Shown piece after piece: positions 9,316 through 17,183 of a DNA stretch of 64,000 nucleotides. How positions within the stretch are numbered: position 1 is the stretch's first letter; each line of letters begins with the position of its first letter. Location of the stretch: contig NZ_JAQGJM010000039.1 in NCBI RefSeq assembly GCF_028290625.1, positions 1 to 64,000 of the forward strand, written 5' to 3'. The notes under the pieces are model-generated. The model did no database searches. It was not told the DNA's origin and saw only the letters and a list, made by a program, of their open reading frames with translations. The translations under genes and the position numbers were made by a program. The DNA comes from Devosia sp. GTDB taxonomy: Bacteria; Pseudomonadota; Alphaproteobacteria; Rhizobiales; Devosiaceae.

Positions 9316-9969
9316 CTAACCGGTGTGCGTCAGTTGGCGATAGGCATCTTCGACGATGGCGATATGGGCTCGCATCGCGTTCTCGGCGCCATTCCGGTCG
9401 CCCTGCAGGATCGCCTCGACGATCAGTCCATGCTCCTGGTGGGATCGCAGCAGGCGCTCCAGCATGCCAAATTGCGCCCGCCGAAATGGCTGCAAGCGCT
9501 GGCGCGTCGATCGCGTCAGCTCGCCCAGATAGGCGTTGTGCGCCCCGTCATAGATGGCGCTGTGAAACCCGTCATTGGCCTGGCTGTAACCGGCCGCATT
9601 TCCAGCGCGAACGTCGGCCGCCATCATGGTGTGCTGGCGGTCCAGCGCATCCCGCTCCGGCGCCGTCATCGCAATGGCGCTCAACCCCGCGCAGAGCGCT
9701 TCAAGATAGCCCATGACCTCGAACATGCCCGCCAGCGTCGCGGCATCGGGCTTGGCGACCAGGGCCTGGGTGTGTGGCTTTTGCTGCACCAGCCCGCTGG
9801 CCGCCAACAGGCGCAGCGCTTCGCGCACCGGTGTGCGTGAGACGGCGAAGGCATTGGCGAGGCTCGTTTCGTCCAGCGCCGTGCCCGGGGCGAGATCGCC
9901 ACAGATGATGCTGTCGGCCAGTTTCTGCCTGATGTCTTCCGCCGATGTGCGAGGGGTACGCTGGTGCAC
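9316..9969 (-). CDS. GntR family regulator, FCD (FadR-type) subfamily
   Basis: 217 residues. N-terminal winged helix with the GntR signature LDETSLANAFAVSRTPVREA (residues about 35-55), then an all-helical FCD effector domain (MGYLEALCAGLSAIAM; YSQANDGFHSAIYDGAHN, with metal/ligand His and Asp positions). Last gene of the minus-strand biuret operon, seven genes downstream of the BMP binding protein, so autoregulation of that operon is the simplest proposal. GTG at 9969 is preferred because an AGG lies eight bases upstream; TTG at 9975 is the alternative. A near-perfect FCD-type palindrome at 16815-16826 is a candidate operator. Confidence 0.87.
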   Translation of the reverse strand: MHQRTPRTSAEDIRQKLADSIICGDLAPGTALDETSLANAFAVSRTPVREALRLLAASGLVQQKPHTQALVAKPDAATLAGMFEVMGYLEALCAGLSAIAMTAPERDALDRQHTMMAADVRAGNAAGYSQANDGFHSAIYDGAHNAYLGELTRSTRQRLQPFRRAQFGMLERLLRSHQEHGLIVEAILQGDRNGAENAMRAHIAIVEDAYRQLTHTG

Positions 9970-9981
9970 GCTCAAAACCTG

Positions 9982-10362
9982 TCAGGCTTGGGTAGCCATC
10001 ATGCTCACATGCGCCGCCGCGACACGCCAGCGCCCGTCCTGCTTGATCCAGGTCTGCATCTGCCGACCAACCTGGCCAGGAAAGTCGTCGCGGTAGAACA
10101 GCGTCGACGCCGTGGCAACGTCGGGTCCGTATGTGGTGATAACCAGCCGATCCAGCGTGCGGGTGAATGGCCGCTGCGCCGCCCGGAACGAGCGTATCTC
10201 GTCGATGCCATATTGGTTTTCGGCAACGCCGTAGCGCACGGTCGCGTCGCTGGTGACAAACATGGCATCGAGCACCGCCGCATCGTTGGCCAGCAACGCC
10301 CGCTCATAGCGCTCGAACGCGTCGGTGACTTCGGCGACAATCGCTGGATCGTTGATGATCAT
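9982..10362 (-). CDS. AtzH/HpxZ-like protein (NTF2/SnoaL fold, DUF3225)
   Basis: 126 residues, the normal length for this small family. Characteristic core: MIINDPAIVAEVTDAFERYE, then VRYGVAENQYGIDEIRSFR and WIKQDGRWRVAAAHVS. HpxZ is encoded with oxalurate-catabolism genes in Klebsiella, and AtzH lies among cyanuric-acid genes in Pseudomonas, so the family keeps company with amidases acting on N-rich ureido compounds. The biochemical role is unclear. The start overlaps the stop of the cysteine hydrolase gene (ATGA), so the 48 residues upstream in the same frame are rejected. Its presence beside biuret hydrolase fits a ureido-compound pathway. Confidence 0.82.
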   Translation of the reverse strand: MIINDPAIVAEVTDAFERYERALLANDAAVLDAMFVTSDATVRYGVAENQYGIDEIRSFRAAQRPFTRTLDRLVITTYGPDVATASTLFYRDDFPGQVGRQMQTWIKQDGRWRVAAAHVSMMATQA

Positions 10363-11033
10363 GCTGCCCGCCGCGCCAAAGCGCCCTGTAACGCCGCCAG
10401 CGGTGCCACCCAGCCGACAATGCCGCCCTGCGCCGCGATCATCTCGATCGTTGCCGCCTTGAACTGGGCGAAATAGCTTTCGGTAGCATCCTCGATCAGC
10501 AAGCACTCATAGCCGCGATCATTGGCCTCGCGCATTGAGGTCTGCACGCACACCTCCGTGGTCACGCCGGCAAACACCAGATGGGTGATCCCTATGGCCT
10601 GCAGCGTCTCGTGAACACCGGTGGCCCAGAACATGCCCTTCCCCGGCTTGTCGATGACGATCTCGCCTTCGATGGGCGCCAAGGCCGCCACGATCTGATT
10701 GCCCGGCTCGCCCGCCACCAGTAGCCGGCCCATGGCGCCGACCTCCCCGATATGCAGGCTCGGATTGCCGCGCGCGATCTTGGATGGCGGGCAATCGGAA
10801 AGGTCCGGCTTATGCGCCTCGCGGGTGTGAATCACCGGCCAGCCTTGCTGGCGGAACACCTCGATCAACCCCGCAACTGTCGGGACAATAGCTTCGAGCC
10901 GGGCCACGTCATTGCCCAGGCTGTCGCCGAAACCGCCGGGCTCGATGAAGTCGCGCTGCATGTCGATCACCACAAGAGCGGTGTGGGCCGGATCGAGTGG
11001 ATAGGGGTAAGGGCGGGCAGGAATATCGATCAT
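10359..11033 (-). CDS. Isochorismatase-like cysteine hydrolase (ureide amidohydrolase; possible triuret hydrolase)
   Basis: 224 residues of the cysteine-hydrolase superfamily. The triad is visible as D24 (VVIDMQRDF), K129 (IDKPGKGMFW) and C162 (GVTTEVCVQTSM), with the same 33-residue Lys-Cys spacing as the biuret hydrolase encoded two genes upstream in the same operon. It shares HTREAHKPDLSD and the REANDRGYECLL block with that enzyme but differs in the substrate-facing middle part. A related amide such as triuret, biuret or another ureide is a fair guess: triuret hydrolase TrtA belongs to this superfamily and makes the biuret hydrolase substrate. Start ATG 11033 overlaps the ATPase stop by one base (TGATG); TTG 11036 is less likely. 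Confidence 0.8.
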   Translation of the reverse strand: MIDIPARPYPYPLDPAHTALVVIDMQRDFIEPGGFGDSLGNDVARLEAIVPTVAGLIEVFRQQGWPVIHTREAHKPDLSDCPPSKIARGNPSLHIGEVGAMGRLLVAGEPGNQIVAALAPIEGEIVIDKPGKGMFWATGVHETLQAIGITHLVFAGVTTEVCVQTSMREANDRGYECLLIEDATESYFAQFKAATIEMIAAQGGIVGWVAPLAALQGALARRAA

Positions 11034-12571
11034 CAATGCCCCGCCATATGCTGGCCGATGACATTGCGGTCGGTGTCCTCGATGCGCGAGATATAGTTGA
11101 TCGTGCCCCCACTCATCACCGCCACCCGGTCGGCCAATTCCAGGATCTCATCCAGGTCCTCGCTGACCAGCAGCACCGCCGCCCCTCTATTGCGCTGCTC
11201 CATGATCTGGCTGCGGATTTCCGAGACCGAGGCGAAATCCAGCCCGAAGCACGGATTGGCGACGATCAGCACATCCACATCGCCCGACAGTTCGCGCGCC
11301 AGCACGGCCCGCTGCACATTGCCGCCGGACAGCGTCTCGATCGGCGCGTCGGGCGAGGTGGTCTTGATGCGGTAGAGCGCGATCAGTTCCTCGGCCTTGC
11401 TGCGCATCGGGCCTGGCGACATCCACCAGCCGAGCTTGGCCACCGGCGGCTTGTCGAAAGCACGGAAGGCCAGGTTTTCCGCCACGCTCATGCGCGGCAC
11501 GGTGGCGTTCTTGAGCGGCTCCTCGGGTAGGCCGAACACCTTGAACTTGTCGAAGCTGGCCCGCTTGGGCTCGAAGGCCTGGCCGTGAATGCGGATAGCG
11601 CCATCGCTCAATGCGCGCTGCCCGGCCAGCGCCTCGACCAGTGCGCTTTGACCATTGCCCGACACCCCGGCAATGCCGACGATCTCGCCCGCATTGACCT
11701 TGAGATTGACGGCATGGATGACGTCGGCGCCGTCGAGGTCCTGGGCGAAAAGCCCGGCCAGTTCGAGCACTTCGCGGTTCTCATTGTGCACGCGGCGCGC
11801 TGCGCGCTCGCGCACCTCGGTATCGCCGATCATCATCTGGCTCATTTCGGCGACGCTGGCAGACTGGGCATCGCCCGAGCCGGTGAACTTGCCCCGGCGC
11901 AACACGGTGAAGCCATCGCAAAACGACTTCACCTCGCGGAACTTGTGCGAGATCATCAATACGGTGATCTCCTTCTTGGCTGCCATGTCGCCCAACAGGC
12001 CCAACATTTCGTCGGCCTCTCCCGGGGTCAGGACCGAGGTGGGCTCATCCAGGATCATGAAGCGCTGATCGAGGTAGAGCAGCTTGAGAATTTCCAGCTT
12101 CTGCTTTTCACCGGCCGAGAGCGACGACACCTGCGCATCGAGCGGCACCTTGAACGGCATCTGCTCCATGAAGGCGGCGAGCGCCTTTTTCTCCTTGGCC
12201 CAATCGATGATCGAGGGGGCATCGGCGCGCGAAATCACCAGATTTTCCGCCGCCGTCAGACAGGGCACCAGGGTGAAATGCTGGTAGACCATGCCGATGC
12301 CATTGGCCCGCGCGTCTCGCGGCGACTTGATCGACACCTCCTTGCCATCGAGCAGCACGCGTCCCTTGTCGGGCGAATAGAACCCCATGATCGATTTCAC
12401 CAGCGTCGACTTGCCGGCGCCATTTTCACCGAGCAGCGCGTGGAACGAGCCGGCCGGAACATCGATCGACACATCGTCGAGCGCCACTAGCGGCCCGAAA
12501 ATCTTGGTCATCCCCACGGCTTGCAGCGAGGGCGCGCGACCGGTGGTGAGGATTGGTGCGGCAGCGTTCAT
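11033..12571 (-). CDS. ABC transporter ATPase of BMP (nucleoside/ureide-type) importer
   Basis: 512 residues with two ABC domains. First domain: Walker A GENGAGKST, signature LSAGEKQKLEILKLL, Walker B FMILDEPTSVL. Second domain: GVSGNGQSALV (degenerate Walker A), signature LSGGNVQRAVLAREL, Walker B VLIVANPCFGLD, where the catalytic Glu position is replaced, as usual in this class. Partner of the two permeases and the BMP lipoprotein-type binder encoded in the same operon. ATG at 12571 overlaps the biuret hydrolase stop (ATGA). Importers of this class are known for nucleosides; the neighbours here suggest biuret or a related ureide. Confidence 0.88.
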   Translation of the reverse strand: MNAAAPILTTGRAPSLQAVGMTKIFGPLVALDDVSIDVPAGSFHALLGENGAGKSTLVKSIMGFYSPDKGRVLLDGKEVSIKSPRDARANGIGMVYQHFTLVPCLTAAENLVISRADAPSIIDWAKEKKALAAFMEQMPFKVPLDAQVSSLSAGEKQKLEILKLLYLDQRFMILDEPTSVLTPGEADEMLGLLGDMAAKKEITVLMISHKFREVKSFCDGFTVLRRGKFTGSGDAQSASVAEMSQMMIGDTEVRERAARRVHNENREVLELAGLFAQDLDGADVIHAVNLKVNAGEIVGIAGVSGNGQSALVEALAGQRALSDGAIRIHGQAFEPKRASFDKFKVFGLPEEPLKNATVPRMSVAENLAFRAFDKPPVAKLGWWMSPGPMRSKAEELIALYRIKTTSPDAPIETLSGGNVQRAVLARELSGDVDVLIVANPCFGLDFASVSEIRSQIMEQRNRGAAVLLVSEDLDEILELADRVAVMSGGTINYISRIEDTDRNVIGQHMAGH

Positions 12572-13290
12572 GGCAGCGCCTCAAGAAAGGTTGCACTATC
12601 GGTCACCGCGCCGAACACGCCGCCCTGCATCTTGATCATGTCGATCGCCGCCAGATGGTTCTCCAGCTTGGTCGCTGCGCAGCAATCTTCCAGCAGCAGG
12701 CATTCATAGCCGCGATCATTGGCGTCGCGCATGGTGGTGTGCACACACACGTCGGTGGTCACCCCGGCGAACACCAGGTTGCGAATGCCCTTGAGACGCA
12801 GCACCAGTTCGAAATCGGTGGCGATGAAGGTGCCCTTGCCCGGCTTGTCGATGATCGCTTCACCCGGCTCCGGCTGCAGTTCCGGAATGATTTCCCAGCC
12901 CGGCTCGCCCCGCACCAGGATGCGCCCAGCAGGCCCCTGATCGCCGATGCCGGCACCAATGCGCTGGGACCGCCAGCGCTTGTTCGGCGGCAGATCACTG
13001 AGGTCCGGCTTATGGCCCTCACGCGTGTGGATGATGGGATAGCCCTTCGCTCGCATGCCGGCGAGCACCGCCTGGATCGGGACGATCGGAGCGCGGGTCA
13101 GGCTGATGTCATAACCCATGGTATCGACGTAACCGCCCGGCGCGCAGAAATCGACCTGCATGTCGATAACGATCAGCGCGGTATTATGCGCCCCCCAATT
13201 GCCGTCGAACGGCCAGGGATAGGGATCGGCCGCGATGGTAGTGCCGCCGGGGACCAGCGCGTCTTCGATACGTTCATCGAGGAGGGACAT
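12568..13290 (-). CDS. biuH: Biuret amidohydrolase
   Basis: 240 residues, very like Rhizobium leguminosarum BiuH as I remember it: ADPYPWPFDG, HTREGHKPDLSDLP, RWRSQRIGAGIGD and MQGGVFGAV are all in place. The cysteine-hydrolase triad is D43 (VIDMQVDFC), K149 (IIDKPGKG) and C182 (GVTTDVCVHTTM). These keep the spacing of the known enzyme (offset by seven), and Q222 falls where a substrate-contacting Gln is reported. It hydrolyses biuret to allophanate and ammonia in the cytoplasm. ATG 13290 has GAGG six bases upstream; ATG 13302 overlaps the permease stop but lacks a ribosome site. It lies inside the transporter operon, between permease and ATPase genes. Confidence 0.88.
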   Translation of the reverse strand: MSLLDERIEDALVPGGTTIAADPYPWPFDGNWGAHNTALIVIDMQVDFCAPGGYVDTMGYDISLTRAPIVPIQAVLAGMRAKGYPIIHTREGHKPDLSDLPPNKRWRSQRIGAGIGDQGPAGRILVRGEPGWEIIPELQPEPGEAIIDKPGKGTFIATDFELVLRLKGIRNLVFAGVTTDVCVHTTMRDANDRGYECLLLEDCCAATKLENHLAAIDMIKMQGGVFGAVTDSATFLEALP

Positions 13291-13298
13291 GGAGAGCC

Positions 13299-14219
13299 TC
13301 ATTTGGTGATCGAAAGTTCGCCCGGCACCTCGCGCGCAGCCCCCTTGCTACGGGCCGAGGCGATCATGATGAAGAGCGTGAGGATGTAGGGGGCGGCATT
13401 GAAGAAGTAATAGCCCTGCGAAATGCCGATCGATTGCAGCGAGGGGCCGATGGCGCCCGCCGCGCCGAACAGCAGCGCGGCCCAGATGCAGCGGATCGGG
13501 TCCCAGCGCGCGAAGATCACCAGCGCCACCGCCATCAGGCCTTGGCCCGATGACAGGCCCTGGTTCCAGCTTCCGGGATAGTAGAGCGACAGGAAGGCCC
13601 CGCCGACGCCAGCAAGAAAGCCGCCCGCCGCCGTAGTCAGGAACCGCACCAGATCGACCGACACGCCCATGGCGCGGGCCGAGGCGGCACTATCGCCGGT
13701 CATGCGCACGATCAGGCCCCAGCGCGTATTGGCGAATGCCCAGCTCATCGCCACCGCGAGGATGATACCCACGAAAAATAGCGGATTGACCTGCAGCGCC
13801 TGCGCCAGCGCCGCGTTGCCGGTCCAGTCGCCGAGATGGATGGCGTCGAGCCGTGGCGCCGTCGGCTGGATGAACGGCTTGCCAAAGAAGAACGCGGTGC
13901 CAGTGCCAAAGCTCATGATGGCGATGCCGACGGCGATGTCGTTCACCTTGGGTAGCTTGCAGATGTAGCCATGCAGCGCGCCCAGCACGAGGCCGGAGCC
14001 ACCTGCCGCAAGCACGCCGACCCACGGATTGCCCGAGAGGTAACTGACCGCGTAAGCGACCATGGCGCCGAGCACCAGGTTGCCCTCCAGCCCCAGATTG
14101 ATGCGGCCGGATTTCTCGGTGAGGCACTCGCCCAGGCCGACGAACATGAACGGCGTCGAAACCCGGATGGCGCCGCCCAGCATGGCGATGAGAACGGTGA
14201 CGAATGCGCTTTCCATCAT
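13299..14219 (-). CDS. BMP-type ABC transporter permease, second
   Basis: 306 residues, polytopic, BPD_transp_2 family of the nucleoside (PnrA/BMP) class. The family mark GRINLGLEGNLVLGAM lies near residue 40, followed by MSFGTGTAFFFGKPF and a C-terminal GAAGAIGPSLQSIG. The start overlaps the first permease stop (ATGA), and the end lies against the biuret hydrolase start, so the pair is translationally coupled to the catabolic gene. Forms the heterodimeric channel with the 369-residue permease. Confidence 0.87.
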   Translation of the reverse strand: MMESAFVTVLIAMLGGAIRVSTPFMFVGLGECLTEKSGRINLGLEGNLVLGAMVAYAVSYLSGNPWVGVLAAGGSGLVLGALHGYICKLPKVNDIAVGIAIMSFGTGTAFFFGKPFIQPTAPRLDAIHLGDWTGNAALAQALQVNPLFFVGIILAVAMSWAFANTRWGLIVRMTGDSAASARAMGVSVDLVRFLTTAAGGFLAGVGGAFLSLYYPGSWNQGLSSGQGLMAVALVIFARWDPIRCIWAALLFGAAGAIGPSLQSIGISQGYYFFNAAPYILTLFIMIASARSKGAAREVPGELSITK

Positions 14220-15325
14220 GTTCGATCGGCTCCCGTGCCCGGCTGGAAGAATTTGAGGCGGCCATACATGGTCTCGCTAGTCAGCAGAACCACAAAGATG
14301 ATGCCCTGCAGCACCAGCACGGTGGCGTCGGGCATGCCCATACGCCGTTGCACCAGCCCGCCCGCGGCCGCGATGGCACCGAACAGGATGGCGACGGGAA
14401 CAACCGCCAGCGGATTATGCCGCGCGAGGAAGGCGACGAGGATGCCTGTGAAACCATAGCCTGCCACCAGCGAGGCGTTGGCCTGGCCATGGATGGCGGC
14501 GACTTCGAAGAAGCCCCCCAGCCCCGCGCAGGCGCCGGCAATGACGCAGCACGTGACGACGAGGAAGCCCACCGGGAGCCCCTGTGCCAAGGCAGCGCGC
14601 GGATTGCCGCCGGTCATCCGCGCGGCGAAGCCGAACGTGGTGCGCGACATCAAGATGTAAAGCACGATCGCCAGCAACACGCCTGCGCCGAGCCCCCAAT
14701 GTACATCAGTGAACGGCATGGCGCCGACGCGATAGGCGTCGCCGATCGGCATGGTGGATGGCTTGTTGGCCGAAGCTGGATCGCGCAGCGCCCCTTCGAC
14801 GAAGAAGTTCATAATCGCGATGGCGATATAGCTCAGCAGCAGCGACGAGATGGTCTCGTTCACGCCGCGATAGTGCCGCAGCCACCCGGCCAGCCCGATC
14901 CAGAACCCACCCGTCGCCATGGCTGCAATGGCCATCAGCGGCAAGGTGAGGAACGGCGGCACGCCATTGGTTACCAGCGGAATGGCAACGGCTGCGGCAG
15001 CGAAACCACCGAGCACCAAAGCGCCCTCCCCGCCAATGATGGTCAGCCCGATCCGCGCCGGCACGGCGAAAGCCAAGCCGGTCAGCACCAGCGGCGCCGA
15101 ACGCTGCAAGGTGTTCTGGAACGAGAAGCTAGAGCCGAACCCACCGGTCCACACCAGCGCGAAGAAGTCGACCGGCGATTTGCCGATGATCAGCAGGAAC
15201 ACAGAGAACAGCAGCGCCGAAACCACCAGCGCCGCGATTGGAATGAAGAACGACTCGGCCAGCTTGAGGCTGCGCACATTGGGTGCGCGGGTGACATAGG
15301 CGGGTCCGGCGGTTTGTACCGTCAT
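14216..15325 (-). CDS. BMP-type ABC transporter permease, first
   Basis: 369 residues, BPD_transp_2 family. It is longer than its partner, as usual for this class. Visible marks: APLVLTGLAFAVPARIGLTIIGGEGALVLGG near residues 73-105 and ETISSLLLSYIAIAIMNFFVEG near 160-182. It is separated from the upstream binding-protein gene by 160 bases that hold a 24-base perfect inverted repeat. Would import the ligand delivered by the BMP protein, proposed to be biuret or a related ureide. Confidence 0.87.
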   Translation of the reverse strand: MTVQTAGPAYVTRAPNVRSLKLAESFFIPIAALVVSALLFSVFLLIIGKSPVDFFALVWTGGFGSSFSFQNTLQRSAPLVLTGLAFAVPARIGLTIIGGEGALVLGGFAAAAVAIPLVTNGVPPFLTLPLMAIAAMATGGFWIGLAGWLRHYRGVNETISSLLLSYIAIAIMNFFVEGALRDPASANKPSTMPIGDAYRVGAMPFTDVHWGLGAGVLLAIVLYILMSRTTFGFAARMTGGNPRAALAQGLPVGFLVVTCCVIAGACAGLGGFFEVAAIHGQANASLVAGYGFTGILVAFLARHNPLAVVPVAILFGAIAAAGGLVQRRMGMPDATVLVLQGIIFVVLLTSETMYGRLKFFQPGTGADRT

Positions 15326-15359
15326 GTTCTCTCCATTCCCTCACGACATTCAGTCGTTA

Positions 15360-15470
15360 CCCTTCTCCCCTTGCGGGAGAAGGTGCCCGAAGGGCGGATG
15401 CGGGGTATTTGAGATCGCAGACCCCTCATCCGTCTGCTCCGCAGTCCCTTCTCCCGCAAGGGGAGAAGGG
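15360..15470. repeat. Intergenic palindromic repeat, copy A (biuret operon)
   Basis: Arms 15360-15383 and 15447-15470 are perfect 24-base inverted repeats (core TTCTCCCCTTGCGGGAGAA). Inside are the blocks GTGCCCGAAGGGCGGATG and CCCCTCATCCG, which also occur in copy B (18321-18440). It lies exactly between the BMP binding protein and its permease on the transcribed minus strand. A REP-like, chromosomally dispersed element is likely; a role in mRNA stability or differential expression is inference. Confidence 0.8.
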
Positions 15471-15485
15471 ACTCCGCGCAAGCTC

Positions 15486-16589
15486 TTAAGTCAGCGAGCC
15501 CTGCACGCCTTCGAGCAGGTAGTTCATGCCATCGAGGAAAGGGTCGTAGTTGTCGTAGCTCTTGTCGATCACGACCTTGCCGGTGTTGTCCTTGAGCGAG
15601 CCGGCATAGATCGGTGTGCCCTTGACCAGTTCGGCGATCGCCGCGTCGGCGGCCTTGATCGCTTCGGGCGTCGCGCCGGCGCCATAGGCGGTGTTGCGCA
15701 GCATGTCGTTATTGTAGCCACCGACCATGAAGTTCGGCAGCGGCTCACCCTTGGCGATATTGTCGGCGTAGCCCTTGTAGATGGTTTCCCACTTATACTC
15801 GGCGCCAGTGATGAAGCCCTTGGGCGCCAATGGTGCCTGCGAAGCATTATGGCCCAGCGTCTTGACGCCCCGGCCCTCGGCGGTCTCGATGACGACCTTG
15901 GGGCTATCGACATGGCAGGTGATGACGTCGCAACCGGCGTCCACCAGCGCATTGGTCGCCTCGGCCTCGCGCACCGGCAGGCTCCACTCGCCGGTGAAGA
16001 TCACCTGCACCGTGGCATTGGGATTGGTCGAGCGGGCACCGAGCAGCACCGAGTTGATATTGGACAGCACCGAGGGGATCGGCTTGGCGGCGACGAAGCC
16101 GATCTTGCCGGTCGGCGAGGCCAGCCCGGCGGCGACGCCGTTCACGTAATGGGCCTGGTTCAAGTAAGGAAAGTAGCTGCCGGCATTCTTGGGATCGGTA
16201 TCCTTCCACAGCGGCGCGGCATGACGGAATTCGACATCGGGGTACTTCTTTGCCAGCTCCACCACGAAGGGGCTATAATAGCCGAACGAGGTGGCCAGGA
16301 TCAGATTGGCACCGTCGAGGTTGATCATCGACTCCATCGACTGCGTAACGGCGTCGGTCTCGGGAACGTTCTCTTCCTCGACCACGGTGACGCCCGGCAC
16401 GCCCTTGAGGATTTCCATGGCCACCGAGTGAGCCTGGTTCCAGCCGAAATCGTCACGCGGACCGACATAGACGGCGCCGATGGTAACGGGCGATTGCGCC
16501 CGGGCGAAGCCCATGGGCAGAGCCGCCGCAGCCAGACCAGCAGCGCCGGCCTTCAGCAACGAACGGCGAGATAATGGTAGAAACGACAT
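15486..16589 (-). CDS. BMP family ABC transporter substrate-binding protein (Tat-type leader)
   Basis: 367 residues. The leader LSRRSLLKAGAAGLAAAALP carries a twin-arginine motif and ends near ARAQS, so export by Tat is likely. The mature part starts VTIGAVYVGPRDDFGWNQAH, a signature of the Bmp/PnrA group, and includes INLDGANLILATSFGYYSPF. It would bind the transported molecule in the periplasm. First gene of an eight-gene operon that includes biuret hydrolase, so a ureide ligand is more plausible than a nucleoside. ATG 16589 follows GGGAG. A sigma-54 promoter lies about 57 bases upstream. Confidence 0.9.
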   Translation of the reverse strand: MSFLPLSRRSLLKAGAAGLAAAALPMGFARAQSPVTIGAVYVGPRDDFGWNQAHSVAMEILKGVPGVTVVEEENVPETDAVTQSMESMINLDGANLILATSFGYYSPFVVELAKKYPDVEFRHAAPLWKDTDPKNAGSYFPYLNQAHYVNGVAAGLASPTGKIGFVAAKPIPSVLSNINSVLLGARSTNPNATVQVIFTGEWSLPVREAEATNALVDAGCDVITCHVDSPKVVIETAEGRGVKTLGHNASQAPLAPKGFITGAEYKWETIYKGYADNIAKGEPLPNFMVGGYNNDMLRNTAYGAGATPEAIKAADAAIAELVKGTPIYAGSLKDNTGKVVIDKSYDNYDPFLDGMNYLLEGVQGSLT

Positions 16590-16645
16590 GACGAGCTCCC
16601 TGCACCGAGAACGCGCCCGCTGCGGGCGGCGTCACCAAGGGATAA

Positions 16646-16661
16646 TGCAAGCCACATGCCA
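16646..16661 (-). promoter_or_regulatory. Sigma-54 (-24/-12) promoter of biuret operon
   Basis: Read on the minus strand the bases are TGGCATG-TGGC-TTGCA, against the consensus TGGCACG-N4-TTGCW: one mismatch, with GG and GC at the correct spacing. The predicted transcription start is near 16635, giving a leader of about 46 bases before the BMP gene. Sigma-54 promoters need an activator; NtrC is the obvious candidate for a nitrogen-scavenging operon. I could not identify NtrC sites by eye. Confidence 0.75.
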
Positions 16662-17036
16662 AGCCGGGCCGGGCTTTCCCCATGCCGGAATCGCCGATTT
16701 AACAAAGACTTAACGAAATGACCGTCGCAGCGTGGGATTCGAATACCGGTCGCGTTTGCCTATAAATTCTACACGTCGCCAATATCTGCTCAATTTATGC
16801 CCATTATTTTACGCATTGCATACAATGGCTCGATCGTCGCCCGCAACGCTCTCGATCGACGCCGAGGACGCAGTCCCAGCCGCCAGATTTGGCCAGCGAA
16901 ACCGCCGATGCCGCTGGCGGCAGGCTCAACGGGCCACTGCCTAAAATTTATCCAAAGCCGGCGCTTACGCCCACTTTTTGCACATGACGCATAAGCGCAG
17001 GAACCCTAACCCATTGATTTTACTTTATTTTGATTT
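16662..17036. other. Divergent control region between biuret and guanidine operons
   Basis: About 375 bases between two outward-facing sigma-54 promoters, with lower GC than the genes. It should hold activator sites shared by both operons. Visible elements: ATTGCATACAAT at 16815-16826, and an inverted pair CCGCCAG/CTGGCGG at 16880-16886 and 16914-16920. No open frame here is supported. Confidence 0.6.
16815..16826. promoter_or_regulatory. Candidate operator for GntR/FCD regulator
   Basis: ATTGCATACAAT differs by one base from the perfect palindrome ATTGTATACAAT, a form commonly bound by FCD-type GntR regulators. It lies about 155 bases upstream of the biuret sigma-54 promoter, in the shared control region. 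The link to the regulator at the end of the operon is inference. Confidence 0.35.
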
Positions 17037-17052
17037 TGGCACGCCGCTTGCT
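17037..17052 (+). promoter_or_regulatory. Sigma-54 (-24/-12) promoter of guanidine operon
   Basis: TGGCACG-CCGC-TTGCT is a perfect match to the sigma-54 consensus. The predicted start is near 17063, which coincides with the 5' side of the riboswitch P1 stem, so the transcript would begin with the aptamer. This supports both calls. Activation by NtrC under nitrogen limitation is the expected regulation. Confidence 0.88.
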
Positions 17053-17059
17053 CAGTGTA

Positions 17060-17181
17060 GGCCGAGTAAGGAGCTAGGGTTCCGGCGTTCGCTGAACGCG
17101 TCTGGTCCGAGAGCTACCACCATGCGGGAGACATCCGCATGGACGCACGGCGGGACAAAAGCCCGGGAGACCTCGATAGCC
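17060..17181 (+). ncRNA. Guanidine-I riboswitch aptamer (ykkC class)
   Basis: The conserved blocks of the ykkC/guanidine-I class are present in order: CTAGGGTTCCG (17074-17084), a hairpin GCGTTC/GAACGC (17085-17099), GGTCCGAGAG (17104-17113), a hairpin CATGCGG/CCGCATG (17121-17141), ACGG (17147-17150) and GGGACAAAAGCCCGGGAGA (17152-17170). A P1-like stem can form between GGC/CGAG at 17060-17066 and CTCG/GCC at 17172-17181. This class binds free guanidinium and turns on detoxification or utilisation genes. It heads an operon for guanidine transport and breakdown, which matches its known ligand. Confidence 0.95.
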
Positions 17182-17183
17182 AA

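Noticed and set aside
14204..16574. Plus-strand open frames of 402 and 416 codons opposite permease and BMP genes
   Set aside because: Low-complexity Arg/His/Gln-rich translations, typical antisense shadows. The minus-strand genes have membrane segments and family motifs.
16662..17036. NtrC enhancer sites
   Set aside because: I looked for TGCAC-type dyads and found only partial matches such as TTGCACATGACGCA near 16977. Not enough to call.
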